Assembly: GCA_025929805.1 (NCBI GenBank)
Contig: JAICPP010000177.1
Span: forward strand, 1 to 6,793
DNA from: Gemmatimonadales bacterium
GTDB taxonomy: Bacteria; Gemmatimonadota; Gemmatimonadetes; Gemmatimonadales; GWC2-71-9
Reading direction: 5' to 3'
DNA: 6,793 bases
Positions within the stretch are counted from its first letter, which is position 1. Every line of letters starts with the position of its first letter. Shown here piece by piece: positions 6,154 through 6,793 of the stretch. Both the position numbers and the translations under genes were made by a program. The notes beneath the pieces were generated by a model that was given only the letters and a program-made list of their open reading frames with translations, did not search any database and was not told the DNA's origin.

Positions 6154-6793
6154 AATCCCTGAAGCCTCATGTAGTCATTCTTGGAGGGGGCTTTGCGGGC
6201 CTCTATGCCGCTCGCCGCCTGAAGCGGGCTCCGGTCCGAGTGACCCTGGTGGATCGGCGAAATCACCATCTCTTCCAGCCGATGCTCTACCAGGTGGCAA
6301 CGGCCGCGCTCAATCCCAGCGACATCGCTGCACCCATTCGATCGGTCTTGCGCCGGCAGTCGAATACCGAGGTCCTGCTGGCGGAGGTGGCGTCGGTCGA
6401 TCCATCCCAGCGTCGGGTCGATTTCACCGATGGCTCGAGCACCACGTACGACTACCTGTTGGCGGCAACGGGCGCCCGCCACTCCTACTTCGGCCACCAC
6501 GAGTGGGAACCGCTCGCCCCGGGCCTCAAGAACCTGGAAGACGCGGTAGAGATCCGCCAGCGGGTCCTGCTCGCCTTCGAGCGCGCCGAGCGGGAACCCG
6601 ATCCGGTCCGAAGACACGCGTATCTCACCTTCGTGATCGTGGGTGGAGGCCCGACCGGCGTCGAGATGGCCGGCGCCGTGGCGGAGCTGCGGCGCTACGC
6701 ACTCCGGCGCGACTTCCGGCGCATCGATCCGGGTGAGGCGACGGTCATGCTGTTGGAAGGCGGGCCCCGGCTGCTGCCATCCTATCCCGAGAA
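6135..6793 (+). CDS. ndh: Type II NADH:quinone oxidoreductase, N-terminal half (runs off right edge)
   Basis: NDH-2 is a single-subunit, non-proton-pumping flavoprotein on the inner face of the membrane that passes electrons from NADH through FAD to quinone. About 219 residues of the usual 400-450 are present. The first dinucleotide-binding motif, HVVILGGGFAGLYAARRL (residues 12-29), binds FAD. NHHLFQPMLYQVATAALNPS is characteristic of NDH-2. YLLAATGARHSYFGH is the conserved segment before the second fold, and VIVGGGPTGVEMAG (about 167-180) is the NADH-binding motif. The GTG start lies in the heptad array, 20 bases after the small gene, which suggests one transcript. The quinone-binding C-terminal region is outside the window. 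Other pyridine-nucleotide oxidoreductases share the two folds, but the NHHLFQP motif favours NDH-2. Confidence 0.92.
   Translation, partial: MSGKREESLKPHVVILGGGFAGLYAARRLKRAPVRVTLVDRRNHHLFQPMLYQVATAALNPSDIAAPIRSVLRRQSNTEVLLAEVASVDPSQRRVDFTDGSSTTYDYLLAATGARHSYFGHHEWEPLAPGLKNLEDAVEIRQRVLLAFERAEREPDPVRRHAYLTFVIVGGGPTGVEMAGAVAELRRYALRRDFRRIDPGEATVMLLEGGPRLLPSYPE

Noticed and set aside
5982..6617. Minus-strand frame of 211 codons
   Set aside because: It is antisense to ndh and the small gene; the LTAHRSPLTVTHSP stretch is translated heptad repeat.

Overview
This is a GC-rich bacterial chromosomal segment with short intergenic gaps and no mobile element, tRNA or rRNA that I can see. The GC-rich third codon positions, a bacterial deoxyhypusine-synthase-like gene and a type II NADH dehydrogenase would suit an environmental phylum such as Gemmatimonadota. 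That placement is a weak inference, because nothing here is phylum-diagnostic.

Layout. (1) Bases 1-771, minus strand: the N-terminal 257 residues of a probable two-GAF-domain sensory protein that runs off the left edge. (2) Bases 932-3761, plus strand: a copper-resistance unit. It consists of a promoter with a C-tract that may be a CsoR operator, the Cu(+)-exporting P1B-type ATPase copA, and the copper-sensing repressor csoR. Together they look like a self-regulated copper efflux circuit: CsoR would repress the copA promoter until Cu(I) binds it. (3) Bases 3788-5758, minus strand: a two-gene operon, a LOG/TIGR00730-type Rossmann protein followed 15 bases later by a deoxyhypusine-synthase-like protein. 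The latter keeps the family's active-site lysine and is probably a polyamine-modifying or polyamine-synthesising enzyme. Its tail converges on csoR. (4) Bases 5854-6793, plus strand: a small basic protein of unknown function followed by ndh (type II NADH:quinone oxidoreductase), which runs off the right edge.

Three gene junctions carry very short tandem repeats. Period-7 units related to GTRARC lie at copA/csoR, as two opposed four-unit arrays, and just before ndh, where they supply the likely ribosome binding site and GTG start. A period-8 array (GGTCAGGC) lies at the csoR end, and a related period-8 array sits inside the C-terminal tail of the deoxyhypusine-synthase-like gene. Two plus-strand genes (copA and the small gene before ndh) have a -10-like hexamer ending exactly 6 bases before the start codon, which suggests leaderless transcripts. 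Nothing here proves a wholly new system. The best candidates for follow-up are the junction repeats, the leaderless geometry, and the LOG/deoxyhypusine-synthase-like operon with its structured leader.
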